A DNA stretch of 64,000 nt, taken from positions 11,699,253 through 11,763,252 of the forward strand of contig CM075939.1 of the NCBI GenBank assembly GCA_038030265.1, read 5' to 3'. This stretch comes from Corythucha ciliata (Eukaryota; Arthropoda; Insecta; Hemiptera; Tingidae). Shown in pieces: positions 12,889-25,639 of this stretch (the first letter of the stretch is position 1; the number at the start of each line of letters is the position of its first letter). The translations under genes and the position numbers were made by a program. The notes beneath the pieces are model-generated. The model did not search any database. It saw nothing but the letters and a program-made list of their open reading frames with translations, and had not been told where the DNA came from.

Positions 12889-13915
12889 TTTTTGTTTCCG
12901 AGACTGATTTTGTTCGTATCAGTTGGGTTGAGTTTGAGGGGGTGGGGGGCTAGATTTCGGAAATCAAGAAGAATGGAGAAAAAGAAAAAGCAGGAAAATC
13001 CATAAGAGAAGAAAATAGAAAAATTAAATTTCCTCGGCCGTCATAAAAAGGTGTATTTGACGCTACAGCTGGATCCTAAAACTGGAGTGAGGGCGGGTCT
13101 GGTAAAAGGGCCCATTGAGTTTCATCCGTGGCCCCGAATGTACTCTCTGCAGGCGACCAGGAGTGTAGTCAGCCCTTGACCCAGGGGTGGGCATGCAGAA
13201 GGTGTCGGATGTTCTAGAGAGGTCAGTAAAAGAACGGTAGTTCGTTAAATTAGAAATGTGCGCGATAAATCGTCAAATTCTTCCCCGAAAACTGAGTTTT
13301 CACAAAAAGGGTCGTAATCCATTAAAAACTTACATCTTCGTTTAGCCTTCTAGCGCAGTTTTAGCCTTCTATTCCTGATTTTCTATATCCAAAAACTGAC
13401 AATGTTTTCCCCGGAAATTGATACTTGTAGGAAAAATACAATTCATACAGGGTTCATCATGTATGAGTGAAGGGCGGTGTTGTTGGGTTCGTCAAATACT
13501 AAAAAGATTTTATTTCATCGTCATACAGGGCCGTCACTGATTTCTGTTGTTTCATTTTTCAGAGAAGCAAAATCTGAAAAAATGTTGCTGTTTAGTTGAG
13601 TCAGATCTGCGACCGTGGCTATTTGCAGGGCGCTAATAGCCAGTTTGGCCATTTTTTCTTCGGCGCAGCAAGTCAGATTTCGCATTTATAATGTCATGAA
13701 TAGTCAGTAAGCCATCTGTAAGTTCGTAAATGATCAGTTTGGCAAATCGTCTGAAGTTTCGAGGCCCATTTTTCCAATGCGCGGAGGCTTTTGTTAGGGC
13801 ATGTTTGGAACACGAATGATACGTTTTGCCATTTCCCGGGCATTTAATGATATATTAAGCCCTTTTTAGGGTGTGATTATCAAGGTAAGCAATTTATAGC
13901 GCAACCACTGGCGGA
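12889..13915. other. No recognisable gene
   Basis: Contains a GC-richer patch at 13080-13220 and a few degenerate units near 13600-13900. No exon is supported. Confidence 0.5.
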
Positions 13916-15049
13916 CCTGCACCTATCGGGGCGCCCTGGGCGGAAATTTCCCAGAGACCCAAGTTGAGTTTTCTCCACTTGAGCAGCAAATTAGTAATTT
14001 TTTCTATATTTTAGCATAGAATTAGCATTGTTCTCAGTTTGGGCTGAACATTACCGTTTTTCTTACGTATTTTCCTCAATATTAGCCGCAAAATAGCGGG
14101 TTTTTCCACATTTTCGCCACAAATCGCATTTTTATGTTCACATTGCGCCGCTACAAATTAGCGATTTTTCTCAGTCGCAAATCACCGTTTTTTTTTACCT
14201 ACATAGCCATAAGTTGGCGCATGATTTTTTTTTCAACCGCGAATTAGTGATTTTCCTCAATTGTAACTGCTGGTTCAATTTTTTTGTTCAATTTTAGCTG
14301 CGCAGTGACGTTTCTATCCTTCCCACTAGCGATTTTTCTCAATTTCGGCCACGAATTGAGTTTTTCTCAAGTTTAGGCGCAGATTAGCCATTTTTTGCCA
14401 TTTTTAACAGCGAATTAGCACTTTTTCTCTATTTGAACTGAAAATGAGCGTTCTTCTTTTATTTTAGGCGCGCTAATTATTAGTGATTTTTTCCACATTT
14501 ATTGTCGCATTGTTGTCTAGATTTTAGCCCCGCGTAAGCATTTTTTTTCTTATTTCTGCTATGGATTAGCGCTGTGTTTCAATTTGAGCCTCGAAGCTTT
14601 CAGAAGCTACGGATTTGCGTTTTTGCAATTTTTCGCGAATTAGTGATTTTCTTTGTAAATCAGCAAATTGATGTGTTTCTTCAACTTTATCCGCAAATTT
14701 CAGCGAAGCGACTCCCCCCCCCTCCCGCGTTTCCTCGATTTTTCGCAATTTCAGTTGTGAATTTGCCCAATTTTAACCGGAATTAGCATTGTTTTGTTTT
14801 TGTCACTGCATTGAATTAGTAGCGTTTTTCTCAATTTTAGCCCCGGGCTTGGCCTAAGAACAGCACATTACCGTTTTTTTCTTCATTGTGGGCGCATTGT
14901 AAATGGCCTCTCTAAAGCTGCGAAGTTACCTCCAAATTCCAGAAGTCGCAAATTTTTTTAATCGAGCCTTCAGAATAGCGCTTTCGTGGTGCTCTTTTCG
15001 AATCTTGTGCCAGAGTTAGCAAAAAGCTCGTTTGAAATTGACCAAATCG

Positions 15050-15213
15050 CATTTTCTTTCAAAAAGTGACGTATGCCTTTAAAAACGTTTAAAAAATCAT
15101 AGCTGGAAAAATATTGCGTTCCGGACCATGGTGTATTTCGTGTTTTCGATCGCAAATGAGGACTAACTTCACCCAAAAAAATTTTTTGAAGTTATTCTGA
15201 AACACCCTGTATA
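15050..15213. mobile_element. Terminal fragment of a mariner-like element
   Basis: The segment ends in CTGAAACACCCTGTATA (15197-15213). The same string ends the mariner-like copy at 36915-36931. It lies just after the tandem array and carries no transposase frame, so only a terminal piece remains. Confidence 0.45.
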
Positions 15214-15302
15214 TTGTACAACCCATCAATATACTACCCGTGTATGGGCCGCTTTATTAAGGCCCGCCGCAGATTGAGCCCACGGCGTGGGTCACCAAAG
15301 CT

Positions 15303-15358
15303 AAAAAAAAAAAAAAACAGTTAAAAGACTATCCATTTTCAACTGTTTTTTTTTTTTT
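15303..15358. repeat. A/T-run hairpin
   Basis: An A-run leading to CAGTT and, about 20 bp later, AACTG followed by a T-run form a perfect stem of about 20 bp. Its function is unknown. It may be the internal symmetry of a small MITE or a slippage product. Confidence 0.7.
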
Positions 15359-16015
15359 ACTTGGGTGACCCCGTTGGGGGGCGTGAACTTGGGTAACTTG
15401 GGTGGACTCAATTTGCGGCGGGTCTAAGCCTTCTCGCACCTTTATCGTTGCGCTAATGACTCGAAAAAAAAAAATTTTCATCGAAGGCTCGATCAACGTT
15501 GATCGCCTATCGATAAATAGGCGATTAATGTATTTCTTCCCATATTGGAGAAAAAATCTGACGTGGGGCCCCGGGCCCCCCGCCTAAAGACGGCGCTGAC
15601 TTTCACCGCGAAAGGTGCGCCCAGTAAGGTTCGACTTTTCTGTGGAATGTGCCCGTGAATGTTCAATTTCAGCGCGACTGTGTCAAGCAAGGTTTAATTT
15701 GGCCCCTGATTGTACCCGAACCTATCCGAGAGGCCTCCATAAACTCTTAGAAGAACGCCCTGGATGGTTTATATCGGCCACCAAGGCTCATGACTAAACT
15801 GAGTAATAATTTTGACCTGGGGCCTGTTGCGGGCCACAATAATCGGATGACAGGTGGAATTTGTTTGACTTCGGGTGAAGGGGGTGGACTTTTTTGATCC
15901 CAAAAATCATCAGTTTATCAGATTTCAAAGCTGGATTCTGTCCCCGCCTATGTTTCGCTCTCCCGGTTCGCCGTGCTTCTTGAAATATTAATTTTTTTTT
16001 TTTTTTTTGTGCCAG

Positions 16016-19000
16016 ACACCCGTTGACCACGAAAGAGTAGAACTGAACGGGTCAACCGTGTCCCCCGCCGAGGACTATACGAAAAAACGTCATGTTCTCC
16101 GCCTGTCCACGCAGGCCTCGTCGGAGATTCTCCTACAGGCTGAGAACGCGGATGAAATGTCCCGTTGGTTGTCGGCTCTTACGTCGTCCAACGAGTCCAT
16201 CGGCCAGGTAATAAAAAGGGCGACAATAGGGGTTGCTTGGTGGTCTTTTTACATTGTTTTATTTTTGATGCCCCCCCCCCCACTGCCCTTCTCCACAGCT
16301 ATCAGCGGGTCAGAACGTGTCGCCTATGTCTGCCCATAAGGGCATCATGAAAAACATTACGACGACTTTTAGAAATCGTTCACCCACCGGACAGTCCCCT
16401 GTGAATAAGACGCGTAAACCGAGTCAAACTGGTACGACAAATTTTTACTTTACCCTCCCCCGTGTCCACCAGATTCTTATTTATTTGTGTTTTTTGTTTT
16501 TTAAACAGTTGAAGTTCCCGTGAACGCGTCTCAAAAAAGTAAAACGTGGAAAAACCGTATGGCGAAACAATTGAAAAAAATTCAGTCTGGAAGCGGATCC
16601 CCCGTATCTCCGACTGCGCCATCCTATCAGGATGGTGCTACGATCGGTGTACCACTCGAATTATGCCCCAGAGTAAGTTATTTCAATTCGATTGACTCTC
16701 CCCCCCCCCCGCATCGGAACCCATTTCCCCTCAGTTGTCACTGTTTAATGTTATGTTTGTGTTTTTCAGTCTAAAAACAACGAGTACGTTCCTCTTTTGG
16801 TCGAGCTCTGCACTGGAATTGTTGAAGAGCGAGGATTGGACATTGTCGGCATTTACAGGTAACAACCCCCCACCCCCACCACCGTGTGTTTTTATGTTTT
16901 ACGCTCCCACCTCCGGTCATAATAGGGTGCCTGGCAACACTGCCGCCATCACCTCGCTCACGGAGGCCGTCAACAAGGGTCTGAAAGACGCTCTCCTCGA
17001 CCAGGATCAACGATGGTCTGACGTCAATGTTATTTCATCCCTTTTGAAACTCTTCTTCCGCAAGCTGCCCGACTGCCTTTTAACAACCGATCTCTACCCT
17101 AGTTTTATAAAAGCCGACAAAATCGATGATGCCAAACTTCGAATAGTCACAATACGAAAGCTTGTGAATGTTTTTTTTTTTTTTTTGTTAATACCCCCAC
17201 CCTTCCGCCCGATTCTTAACGCATTTTTTTAATCCACAGGTGAATGAGTTACCAGACCATCACCTACAAACCCTCAGGCACCTTATGATGCACTTGAAAT
17301 TAGTCGTCGAACATTCGACCGTGAATAAAATGGAGGCGAGAAATTTGGCCATGATGTTCGGTCCAAATTTGCTTCGGGCCAACGATGACAGCATGGTGAC
17401 AATGGTGACCGACATGTCGCACCAGTGTCGAATAATTGAAACGCTCATTCAGCACGTACGTGATTTTTTTTTTTCTTCTTCTTTCTTTCAGCGAATCTTT
17501 CAACATTTTGTTTTTGCTGTTTTAAGGCGGACTGGATCTTCAGCGATGACACTTTAGACTCGATTTGTTTGAACGAGAGCCTCGATCACTCGGGTCAGGT
17601 TTCCGAGACTGATACGAATCAATCGTTACTGCTAGGCAACGTTCATAAGCTGGAAGGTACCTTTTATTCTTCGAAATTTTATACAAAAGCATGTGCTGTT
17701 GGAATGAAGACTCTAAAGTAGACTTTTCAACGTTCATTCCATCTGCATGAGCATACTTTTGCACGAAATTTTAATTTTGTCATTTCCTCTTCTTTCTTTG
17801 TCTTCTCTGTGTACCAAAAACATTTTTTTTGGAACACCCTCCAAAAAAAAGGGATGAAAGGAGCTGGTGAAGTGAGTAGGCGTGACATTGTCACTTCCAT
17901 CATAACGGCAGCCAATAAGAAGATGATGAAAAGCATTACGAGGAAGCAAATTGTTTCGGCCGGAGATGAAATTCAATTTGACGTGAGTGTTTTTTGTTTG
18001 TTTGAACGCTCATTTCGTCAAGCACGTACCGAGAAAAACGCATGACTTTAGTATTTGTTGGAGCAAAACAACTTTGTTTTTTCCATGACGAGCTTATAAA
18101 ATGACGAAAGAGCTTCAATTTGTTTGTTATTTTTACCCTTCTATTAATCCCACCCTCCTCCTCCTCTTCACAGAGAGGTGATAAACGAAAGGACAGCACC
18201 GTGAGTGCAGCGGTGACTCCTGGGAGTCGGAAGGGAAGTGGTGTGGACGTTATTAGCGCGATGTCGACAGGCGGTGGTGGCTGTGGTAATTCATTAGATT
18301 CGTCGGACGGCGGTGGTGGAGGAGGCGGCGGATCGACGCTCAAGTCGTTGGTGGCGGGAGCGGTTCGCGACTCGGTCCTATTTTCCGAGTCGATACTGGC
18401 GGGCTCTCACCATGAACAGGGTAAGGATGGTCTAGGCGATGGGATGGAAGGGAAGGGGGAGTTACAGTTTTTTTTTCAACTTTTTTTTGCACCCTAAACA
18501 GCCGAGGTAAAGGAGTTTGGTAAAACCGAAGAAACTCAGAATAAACCGACGCCTACCTGCGATGGGACGATTGTTACATACGCGGGTCTGTCTGAGACGA
18601 CCCAAGAGAGAATTCGAAGGTAACAACAAAAAAAGTCGAAAATCATTTAAATAAAATGTGTTGAAACGCTATCTTTATTTACAGATTTGAAATGGAAACG
18701 AAAGCGATGCTTCAAAGAGACAAATTGCTCAATAATAAAGATTGGCTCAAACCCACAGCTCCGCCAGGTAAATTCTGACGCTCTCCCGTCCCCTATAAAA
18801 GTACAATTTTTCATCTCCCTTCCCCACCTCCCTCTCACTCTGCTACAGCTATAGGAAGTAAGATAGCTGACCGAGGACAACAGGGCGTCATTTACGGTAG
18901 TAAACAGAGAGATTTAGTTGAAGCGCGAGCGGCGAGAAATTCGACCGGTGCCCCACCGAGTGGGCTGACTGTTGTCGTACCGACGGGCCCCTGTGACGGT

Positions 19001-22000
19001 GACGACGCTCTCAGTATACCGCGTGGCTCCAGTCTGGACTCGTTGACCGATGCGGCCGCTTTTGAATTGAATCAAAACAACGCGAACAGTGCCGACGGTG
19101 AGCCTTTTTTTTTTTCTTCTTCCCCATCGATTTTTCAGTTTTGGGATTGACGGTGATCGGGTTTTTGAGCGGGGGTGGGGTCCTGTTTATAAAATTACTC
19201 AGTTATCGATGAATTTCCCCTTGTATTTTTAGTTCGAAAACGGCGAACGCATTACGTTCGGATACCTCCATGGAGGTTTTATCACTAAAAAGAAACTATT
19301 CCATAAGTAAATTTTAGAAGCAAAACAAAGGTGAATTATCTGTTGTTTGAGCGTGTGTGACCATTAATGGCTTGCCATAATAAGTTGCTGTGTGGTTTTT
19401 ATAGAGAGAGATAACCGCGACAATGGCGTATTACAACCTGTTTAATGGTGGGAGGGGGAGGTCCACTCGTAGCTAAAGCCTCCCGTTTTTTGTTTTTTGG
19501 AAACTTTCAGAGCTAAAGACAATTTTTTTCATTTGAGCTCGCTGGTAATAACGAACTGATTAATGAACCAAAAATTTGAAATGACAGTATCTGAATAAGT
19601 GAACCAACAAGGCGACCGGGAAGAGTCGATATGGAGGTAGTAAATGAAGTTCCTGCAGCTTAATGAGTGGTGTCGCCAACTCGTCCATGACGAGGGTCGA
19701 GGGTAGAGACAGGGGAGTGCCGTGTAGCAGTGCTCTTTCTGAAAGAGCTCCACTGGAGGGCGAAAAATCGGCTGACATCTTTTGTGGTGTGTTTTTGAGA
19801 GAGGTGTCGGGAGGTTTTTGGGACCGCATGCACAGTGACGGCGGTGGTTTCATCCCTCTGGGTCGCGCGTCGGCGGTGGTGGGAAAACGGTCCTGGCAGT
19901 TCTGTAAATTCAATCCAACGAGGGGCGGAAGTTCGTGGCCAGGGGGGGAGAGTCGTTCATCGACCTCACCATGGTGGCGGGCCACCCCCTTGCCGCAGCT
20001 TAGTGGTTGCAAGTTAGGTAAAGTGAGGTGACCTCTACTAACCACTGTAGCATTCAATGTGGAAGTGTGCGGTAAGGGCTGGTTCAGTGGGCCGCAGTAC
20101 GAATTCAACTTTGGGTGGGCTCGATGGTAGGCATTCAGAGCTCAGGCCTCATTTTCAGCCTAGTCGAGGATGGGTGGGGGGAGAAGCACTCTTAGACGAG
20201 GCCTTTTTGCTCGCTAAAGACTGTGGTCATGGGCGCTGTCTCGGCGGACACCATACCAAGCGTCGCAGTTACACCGGCGGCCCCGGGGGGAGGTGAAGCC
20301 ACGCCGTGTTGGACCGGTGAGACTGAGGTCCTGTGGGCGTTTCAGAGAACGAGGGGCTCGGGGGTAGAGAGGACGCTGAAAGACGGTACGTTTCGGCTAG
20401 AAAAAAGCTTCGGAGAGTCATGCGGCGCTCCAAGAAGACTGAGAAGGGTGGGGCTTACCCTTTCGGGTGGCTGTAGAGCGGCTGAAATCTACCTGAGGTC
20501 TACTTAGGCTTTTACACGGCAGATGCAGTAGTGAGGTACTTCTCGGTGCGAGGTGGCGAACGGACGTTGTCCGACGGTTACTCTTGAAGTCACCGTATCG
20601 CGATCGGACGCTCCCGGACAACTACTGGCCCATCAGCCTCTTGGAAAGGTCTTCGAAGCGGTACTCTATCAGGGAGGGGGGTGTAGCCAGAGGGGAGCAG
20701 TTACCCTCCCCTAGACTCGAAAGCGAAGACTTAGTGGGGCAGCTGCCCACCCCAAGATACCGTCGGAACACAACAAATCCTCCAGGGTCGCCACATTTTC
20801 TTACGTTCACGCTCACGAAAAAATTAATTTCTCAAATTTCGCTCACTTAATAAACCAATTTCGAAGATTTTTGCGCCATAAAAATACATTTTCGCAGATC
20901 TGACTCAGCTAAAAGACTTTCTCTTATACATTATACCATCAAAACCCCAATTTTGCGAGTATTTAAACCAATTTCGTGCATTTTATCCTTAAAAAAAAAT
21001 CATTTTTGCACGTTTGGTTCACTAAAAACCAATTGCACAAATTTCGCTATCTTTACTCCCGGATTTGTTTCTCGAAAGCCACTGAGTGTCAGTGGCTGTA
21101 AAATCAATTTTGTAGGGTTACATAATTCAACAACTAATTTTGCAGATATTTCATACCAAATAGACCATTTCCGCAGGTTCAACTCACTGAAAACCCAATT
21201 TAATCTAAAATCGCCAGCTCAGTGATAAAATTAGCAGTTTTGTGCAAAAATCACAATATCGGTACCTTCTATAATCGCCTTTTTTGTGCTACAATCGCCA
21301 TTTTACTTTCCATGTTCCTTTAGGGTTTTGTGCTAAAACCGCAACGCGTGTGCTACAACCCGTAGTTTGTTTTGGGTGTAACTCTTCGGCTTTTGCGCGA
21401 AATAGTCTGTTTCATAATAAAATTGTCAGTTTTTGTTGTGAGAAAATCGAAAATTTTCGGTCGGGTGTCAAATCATTAGTTTTAGTTCCTTTCATAGTGA
21501 AATAAACATTTTCGGGGGTAAAAATATTTAATTTTGAGGTAAAACTTGAAATTTTTAGGGGCAAAATCGCCAGTTTTGTAGAGACATCTTTTTGCGTAAC
21601 ACTTCAGCTTCGGCGCGAAATGTCTGTTTTGGTGTAATCTCGTCTTATTTGGGAACAATTCGTCAGTATTGTGGTGAAATTGTCAGTTATAAGTTAAAAT
21701 CGTCAGACTTTTCAAGGCATAGTCATTTATAATAGTTGAGGCGTAAAAAATTATCCGTTTAGGGGAAAACGTCAGTTGTAGTGTAAAATTGTCAGTTTTG
21801 GAGTAAAATGTCCAGTTTGGGGGTGGTGCCGTCAGTAATGGGGTGAAATTGTTATAGTTGAGGGGCATAACGTGAGTTTTTTTTTAAATTTATGAAATCG
21901 TTAGTTTTTATGTTAAAATCAACAGTTTTAGGTGATATGGCCAGTTTTTGTAGTGAAACCATCGGAAGAACGCTTCAGGTCTGAAGTATCTCCAATCTCC

Positions 22001-24817
22001 AATTTTCTAGTTAAAATAGACAGTTTAGTGGTGAAATGAACAGTTTTGGAGTAAAATATTCATTTTTATAGTTAAAAAAGCCAAATGGTTTGGGGTAAAA
22101 TTGTCAGTTTTGTAGTGACTTCTCTACTTTTGGGGTAACACTTCAGCTTTGGCGTAAAATCGTCTGTTTTGCTATAATATCGTCGTATATGGGAGCAAAT
22201 CGTCAGTTTTGTGTTAACATCGTTAAAGTTTTTAAGGCAGAGTCGTCAGTTTTGGAGTAAAATATCCAGTCTTAAGGTAAAGTCGTCAGTTTTAGTAAAT
22301 AGCGTGAGTTTTGGGGGTAAAATCGCCAGTTGTGTTGTGAAAACTTTAGTTTTGGGGGTAACTCTTCGGCTTTTGCGCGAAATTGTCTGTTTCATAATAA
22401 AATATTCAGTTTCAGAGTAAAATCTTCAGTTTTGGGTTTAAAAATGTCAGTTTTAACGTCTCTCAGGCAAGAAGTTGAAAATTTGGGCACACTGAATTGG
22501 AGGGCTAATCCCTTCTTAGAAGTATCAATATTTCTTGGGGAAACATTGTCAGTTTTTGAACATAAAATCCTAAATAGAAGGCTACAACAATTGGAAATGT
22601 TAATTTTTGACGCATTCTGACCCTTTCTGTGAAAATTCAGTTTCTGGGGAACAATTTGACTATTTAAAGTGTCTATATCTGAGCAGACGAACTACCAATT
22701 CTCTCGCTGGTGTCTGATCACCAGCCGTGTCAAAGCGGCTAGTGGGTGAGTAAATGGGGCCATTCCTGCCGGGGACAATCCGGGTCAGAGATGCGGGGGG
22801 GGGGGCTGGTCAGATAAACCCCAGAAAAGGGGGTGGGGGGAGCTGGCCGCATATATCTCAAGGAAGTCTCGCCTCAGTGGGCATGGAGTCTTGTTGATGA
22901 TGTTCAGAGCTAACCCCCCCTCCCACGCCACCCTTCTCTATACCTCGTGACACAAATTGTCTTGTCTTGGATTGGTACCGCAATCCGGTATATTACGGAC
23001 CTATTTATTACCAAGGAAATCTCAAGAATAATAAAGAACGCCCTTTTGTCAAATAAGTCAAGGAATGGACGACAAGCCCACGTGTACCCTGGGGATTAGA
23101 CCGAGGCCTTAAAATCCCCAGGATGGATGCGTAGATCGGTGCCGCAGTGTAGACGAGTATGTTGGTGGTGGTGGTGGTGGGGGGGGGGGTTAAACCGGTT
23201 GGATACTCAACTAATAGTTTGAAATTTCGGTCACAGAAAAGCAGAAAAAATCGATTCAAAAGACTTAACGGAGTTAAATGGGAAACAAAAGTTTTGTTGA
23301 AGGTCTAGTGGTTGGGAGTTGGGACTGGTGTGAATAAAGGGCGACGAGAAGGAGGGTGGCATGGGGCTTTCGCGTTGGATGTGGCTGTGGAAATAGGTGT
23401 TCATGGGAGGGGGGGGGGTCGTTGGTACTAAAAACGTGATGGTGTTAGTGACTGCGAAATAAGTATTCAACAGGGAAAGCCTAATGGCTTATTGTGCCCT
23501 TATATTTCGACCCGGTTGTCTGTATGGTCATCGGAGGTACCGTTCGTGAGGTCCAGGAGGGCGGTTTTTTAGTGAGACAGAAACCGTGCAGGCTTTTTTA
23601 AAAATCTAACTTTTTTTAACGGAAAATTGAGTTTTCCGCTCAATAAATGCAATTTGAATTGCCTCGAGCTACCGTGTTTTAATGTTGCTTATTTGCATAA
23701 AAAATGTAGTCAATGTTCAAATAACGGCTTATATTTTGTATGTTCAAGTATTTTCTTTAACTCTGCCCGACATCTTGATCCCCCACTCCAAAAATTAAGT
23801 TTTCATCATTTTGCTTCCCCCCCCCCCTCATCAAACAGGCAATAGCGGCGGAGTTGATCTCGTCTCCAGTCTGACTCTGACTTTTGATGCCAAAATGAAA
23901 TCACTCGGCCTGTCATCGCCCTCGAGTGAAACGCACGTGGGTGATCCTTCGTTCGTTGTCGACAATAAAATCCAGGACGGGGATCTAACACCAGTGGGCG
24001 GCGGTGGTGGTGGAGGGATTGTTGCCGGCAAGATTGACGATGGAAAGAAGAGTTGCGACGACGGCGGTGATAGCGGCTGTGGTGGTGGTGGTGGCGTTGG
24101 GGTGAACAAATTGTGTTTTAGAGACCCGTCGCTTCACAGAAGTTTCACGTCTCCAAATTTAGAGGTAAGTGAGGGGGGGTTGGATGGGCTGATTAGGTCG
24201 AATTTGACGGAAAATTTCGGTTTTTTGTTTTGCAGTCCAAAGTTCTTGAGTTTCCCAAGGAGGATAGCGAGAAGGAAAGGGACGAAAAAGACGAGGTGGA
24301 AAAGGATGACGAGAAGGAAAACGCGGGCAGTGGGGCCTGTGTCAAAGTGAAAAGATCCGAATCGTTCAAACAGAGAGGCGAGGAGAAAAAAGACAGCGGG
24401 AAACTACTACGACGAAGCGAGTCTCTCAATAAAAAGGACGGAACGGCCGGTGGTCATCAAGGCGGCGGTAGTCAACAGTCGAAATTAAAACGCTCCGACT
24501 CGTTAACCAAAACAGAAAAGACCGACTTGAATCTAACGAAACGACGACAAGCTCTTGAGGCGGCCACAAAAAAAATGAAACGAAAAACCGGCGGCGGCAG
24601 TGAGCGCTCCATCAAACGACGACACACTGTCGGTGGAACGAAGGATTTTGACAAAGCCGCCTGGCTGGACAACAAAGAGCGGGAGGCCAGTGAAGAGCGA
24701 CGCACTTCGTCACCCGACTTGACCTCGGGGGACTCTTCGACCTGTAGACCCGTCCTCGTCCTGCGGCCTCACTCCATGCTGGTACCAACGGCGTCGCCAC
24801 TCGAATCGCACATTTGA
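16016..24817 (+). CDS. RhoGAP protein with PH domain, ARHGAP21/23 (RhoGAP19D) type, 3' part
   Basis: A GTPase-activating protein that stimulates GTP hydrolysis by Rho-family GTPases; relatives act mainly on Cdc42 at membranes. Exons: 16016-16207, 16299-16431, 16509-16672, 16770-16858, 16926-17163, 17240-17455, 17527-17656, 17852-17982, 18174-18420, 18502-18619, 18685-18767, 18849-19097, 23839-24164, 24236-24817. They join in phase to 965 codons and a TGA. Exon 1 opens inside a PH domain (DYTKKRHVLRLST, then the helix with MSRWLSAL). The RhoGAP domain starts at GVPLELCPR and covers about residues 155-345, with the arginine finger in GIYRVPG and the conserved KMEARNLAMMFGPNLLR. A conserved tail block (QERIRRFEMETKAM), Gly-rich linkers, three RSES/RSDS repeats and SIKRRHTVGGTKDFD follow. 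The acceptor before 17852 (CCAAAAAAAAG) is atypical but is the first AG after the pyrimidine tract. The start, any PDZ domain and the first half of the PH domain lie upstream and were not found. Confidence 0.9.
19560..20800 (+). pseudogene. Decayed non-LTR retrotransposon fragment
   Basis: At 20616-20672 the plus strand encodes NYWPISLL and, one frame over, LGKVFEAVLYQ. Together these match the conserved opening of the reverse transcriptase of Jockey/CR1-like non-LTR elements, split by a one-base shift near 20640. No catalytic DD motif follows; the frame closes within about 40 bp. The preceding GC-rich 1 kb has open stretches on both strands (a 182-residue one at 20108-19560 on the minus strand and a 122-residue one at 19663-20031 on the plus strand) with no domain I can name. 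It may be the rest of the same element. Confidence 0.5.
20800..21240. repeat. Short-unit array, AAATTTCGC family
   Basis: Degenerate units of about 30-45 bp built on ACCAATTTCG(C)A(G)ATTT followed by GCTCACTAAAA. Reverse-complement relatives lie at 28740-28960, 31970-32400 and 32660-32780, and another copy at 52620-53000. Confidence 0.65.
21240..22640. repeat. Short-unit array, GTCAGTTTTGGGGTAAAATC family
   Basis: Roughly 20-bp units (GTCAGTTTTGGGGTAAAATC, variants with TGTAGTG or GGAGT) continue for about 1.4 kb. A segment with TAACTCTTCGGCTTTTGCGC occurs twice (about 21380 and 22355), so there is higher-order duplication. No other copy of this family is evident in the window. Confidence 0.75.
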
Positions 24818-25630
24818 TCCGACGACAAAGACAGCGGCGGTGATGATGCTGACGACTCGCCCTCAACAGCGTCATCAACTGTGGAACCAATTTAAAAACG
24901 AACTTGTTCCTTTCTTTATTTTTATTTTATTTTTTATTACGTCAGACACATTTTTTTTTTCGTTTCTAGTACGTAAAATTTGATCTCACCGTACTTACTG
25001 TTAAGGAATTGAAAGAACACCAAATTTATAATATTGTAAATTGTATAAAAATAATAGTCATAGGTAACAACATTTATATCGTCCCTACTGTACACACGGA
25101 CCTTTATGCTTTTAAACATTGTAAGTCTTGTACTTTTTTTACGATATATTCCGCATTTATTTCGTCTTTAACGATTTTATTTTTGTTGAAAAGCTGTGAT
25201 TTTATCGGTAATTACTTTTTAAGGAAGTGCAATTTTGTGTTGACTCGTCTGTTTGAGGCGCGCGACTCGTCTGTTTGTTGTTTATGCTTCACAAACTGCT
25301 CATTTTATGCTAAGCTCCCCCCCCCCTCTCTTTATTGTTCAAGAAACACGCTTTTCCTTTAGGATTAAGCGTAATATCGTTTTTTTAAGTCTTATTATTG
25401 TCACCATTATTACTTTTTTTCGATAGTGCTTCTTTGATATTGGGCGGAGCCGTTACAAAGTTATAAAAACAAAATGTTATTGTTTGTCTATTGTATTATA
25501 GTTATTAAGAAAAGAGCTGTATGTGACTTATGTCGTGTGTAAAAAGAGGTCCACTTGGAAACGTTTCTTGTATGTAAAAAAAAAAAAATACAAAAAGTAA
25601 TTTTTTTTAATTTAAATATTTTCAGATAGT
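24818..25630 (+). other. Likely 3' UTR and downstream flank of the RhoGAP gene
   Basis: AT-rich sequence after the TGA at 24815-24817, without frames of interest. I see no clean AATAAA, so the polyadenylation site is not placed. A C-run lies at 25316-25326 and an A-run near 25578. Confidence 0.45.
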
Positions 25631-25639
25631 TTTGGACCG

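Larger units (their letters stand above)
13916..15598. mobile_element. Array-bearing element with hAT-like ends
   Basis: The left end reads CACTGGCGGACCTGCACC followed by TATCGGGGC. The candidate right end reads GGCCCCGGGCCCCCC, then CGCCTAAAGACGGCGCTG ending at 15598; the reverse complement of that end recurs at 31913. Between 14000 and 14960 are about 30 degenerate units of the AATTAGCGnTTTTTCTCAATTTTAGCC family in one orientation. No 8-bp target duplication is visible (AGCGCAAC left, ACTTTCAC right), so the two ends may come from different insertions. No coding sequence is present. Confidence 0.55.
19098..23838. other. Large repeat-filled intron of the RhoGAP gene
   Basis: This 4.7-kb intron separates two phase-matched coding exons, while every other intron of the gene in view is under 200 bp. 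It holds a GC-rich block (19560-20800) with a retrotransposon remnant, two different short-unit arrays (20800-21240 and 21240-22640), and a G/C-run rich stretch (22690-23470) with a GGT-repeat near 23160. The acceptor follows a C13 run. Confidence 0.8.

Noticed and set aside
20800..22640. Regular short repeats resembling a CRISPR array
   Set aside because: Both the repeats and the sequence between them are degenerate, the unit is contiguous rather than repeat-plus-unique-spacer, and the genome is eukaryotic.
23831..24109. Minus-strand Pro-rich frame
   Set aside because: It is the complement of the Gly-rich RhoGAP exon 13.
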